Part shown: piece after piece, positions 63,564 to 64,000 of the stretch
Numbering within the stretch: the first letter of the stretch is position 1
Layout: every line of letters begins with the position of its first letter
Assembly (NCBI GenBank): GCA_903929045.1
Contig: CAIYTE010000026.1
Span: 28,232-92,231 of the forward strand
Direction of reading: 5' to 3'
Source: an uncultured Hyphomicrobiales bacterium
GTDB taxonomy: Bacteria > Pseudomonadota > Alphaproteobacteria > Rhizobiales > Xanthobacteraceae
Length of the DNA stretch: 64,000 bases
The notes under the pieces: model-generated
The model's input: only the letters and a program-made list of their open reading frames with translations
Told to the model about the DNA's origin: nothing
Database searches by the model: none
Translations under genes and position numbers: made by a program

Positions 63564-64000
63564 CTAAGCCTGCTTCTTCTTCCGCACGAACAGCGACTTG
63601 ATGTTGTCGAACAGTTCGATCTTGGCGCCGTGCTTGCGCATGATGATGCTCTGCTGCGCGACGGAGAGTGTGTTGTTCCAGGCCCAGTAGATGACGAGGC
63701 CGGCCGGGAAGCTCGCCAGCATGAACGTGAAGATCAGCGGCATCCAGTTGAAGATCATGGCCTGCGTCGGATCCGGCGGCGCCGGGTTGAGCTTCATCTG
63801 CGCCCACATGGTGATGCCCATGATGATGGCCCACAGGCCGAGATGCAGGAAGGAGCCGACGACCGGCAGCGTGGTCGGGTCGAACGGGATCAGGCCGAAC
63901 AGATTGAACACGTTGGTCGGATCGGGCGCCGACAGATCGTGGATCCAGCCGAAGAACGGCGCGTGCCGCATTTCGATGGTGACGAACAGCACCTTGTACA
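63564..64000 (-). CDS. yidC: Membrane protein insertase YidC, C-terminal part (5' end outside window)
   Basis: The frame is open to the window edge; about 145 codons of the 3' end are present. The segment contains the last helices of the conserved insertase domain: [85 protein letters not shown] and a basic tail (LFVRKKKQA) that contacts the ribosome. The large periplasmic domain lies outside. Confidence 0.95.
   Translation of the reverse strand, partial: YKVLFVTIEMRHAPFFGWIHDLSAPDPTNVFNLFGLIPFDPTTLPVVGSFLHLGLWAIIMGITMWAQMKLNPAPPDPTQAMIFNWMPLIFTFMLASFPAGLVIYWAWNNTLSVAQQSIIMRKHGAKIELFDNIKSLFVRKKKQA

Overview
The window looks like chromosomal DNA of a high-GC alphaproteobacterium of the order Hyphomicrobiales, in or near the Nitrobacteraceae/Xanthobacteraceae (Bradyrhizobium-Rhodopseudomonas-Pseudolabrys neighbourhood). 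This is inferred from the gene content and order: cycM-kdsB-pheA, ffs-dnaX-ybaB-recR, def-fmt-truA-dapE-dapD-argB-engB-yidC, a tandem-yejA yejABEF operon and a tad/cpa pilus locus. No 16S gene or taxonomic marker was tested. No rRNA, tRNA, CRISPR array, transposase or prophage was found. About 95% of the sequence is ordinary coding DNA.

Layout. 1-9 kb: end of hrpB, a retropepsin-like protease, a phosphohexomutase, a CopD-type membrane protein, a salicylyl-CoA-hydroxylase-like flavoprotein, a transglutaminase-like protein, pheA, kdsB and cycM. 9-18 kb: a peptide/microcin C type ABC importer (two yejA paralogs, yejB, yejE, yejF) with a coupled DsbA-like thioredoxin-fold gene. 18-23 kb: an orphan ModA-like binding protein, an alpha/beta hydrolase without its serine nucleophile, a BKACE enzyme, an NlpC/P60 protein and an M17 aminopeptidase. 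23-36.4 kb: a complete Tad (Flp pilus) locus: tadD, then tadC-tadB-cpaF-cpaE-cpaD-cpaC-cpaB and cpaA-flp on the minus strand, and a separate plus-strand group of a stand-alone secretin-N-domain protein and two TadE/G pseudopilins. A sterol-desaturase-like gene and an AT-rich upstream region lie inside the locus. 36-41 kb: an Lrp regulator, a TPP enzyme, a PfkB kinase, nudC and a HIT protein. 41-51.7 kb: SRP RNA, dnaX-ybaB-recR, ampG, rmuC, def, fmt, a HerA-like ATPase, truA and osmC. 51.8-60 kb: dapE, a DUF559 nuclease gene inside a perfect inverted repeat, DUF805, an interrupted dapD, an oxalate/formate-type MFS carrier with a tiny membrane partner, a HAD nucleotidase, a DUF1036 protein, argB and engB. 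60-63.5 kb: an accessory insertion between engB and yidC (HTH protein, 57-aa ORF, HigBA-like toxin-antitoxin pair, unrecognised 375-aa protein). The window ends in yidC.

The most unusual signals are these. (1) A 536-bp module at 53037-53572: a DUF559 (Vsr-like endonuclease fold) gene bounded by perfect 62-bp inverted repeats, with a shorter gene-less version of the same paired ends 1.2 kb away and a diverged copy of the end sequence in frame inside another gene. I read this as a candidate nuclease-linked palindromic mobile element. (2) dapD carries an in-frame TGA exactly where the family has a conserved tryptophan. (3) About 20 intergenic palindromic elements of at least seven sequence families occur, some inside operons and some supplying start or stop codons. 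Functions are assigned by recognising motifs and family-like sequence by eye; no database search was possible.
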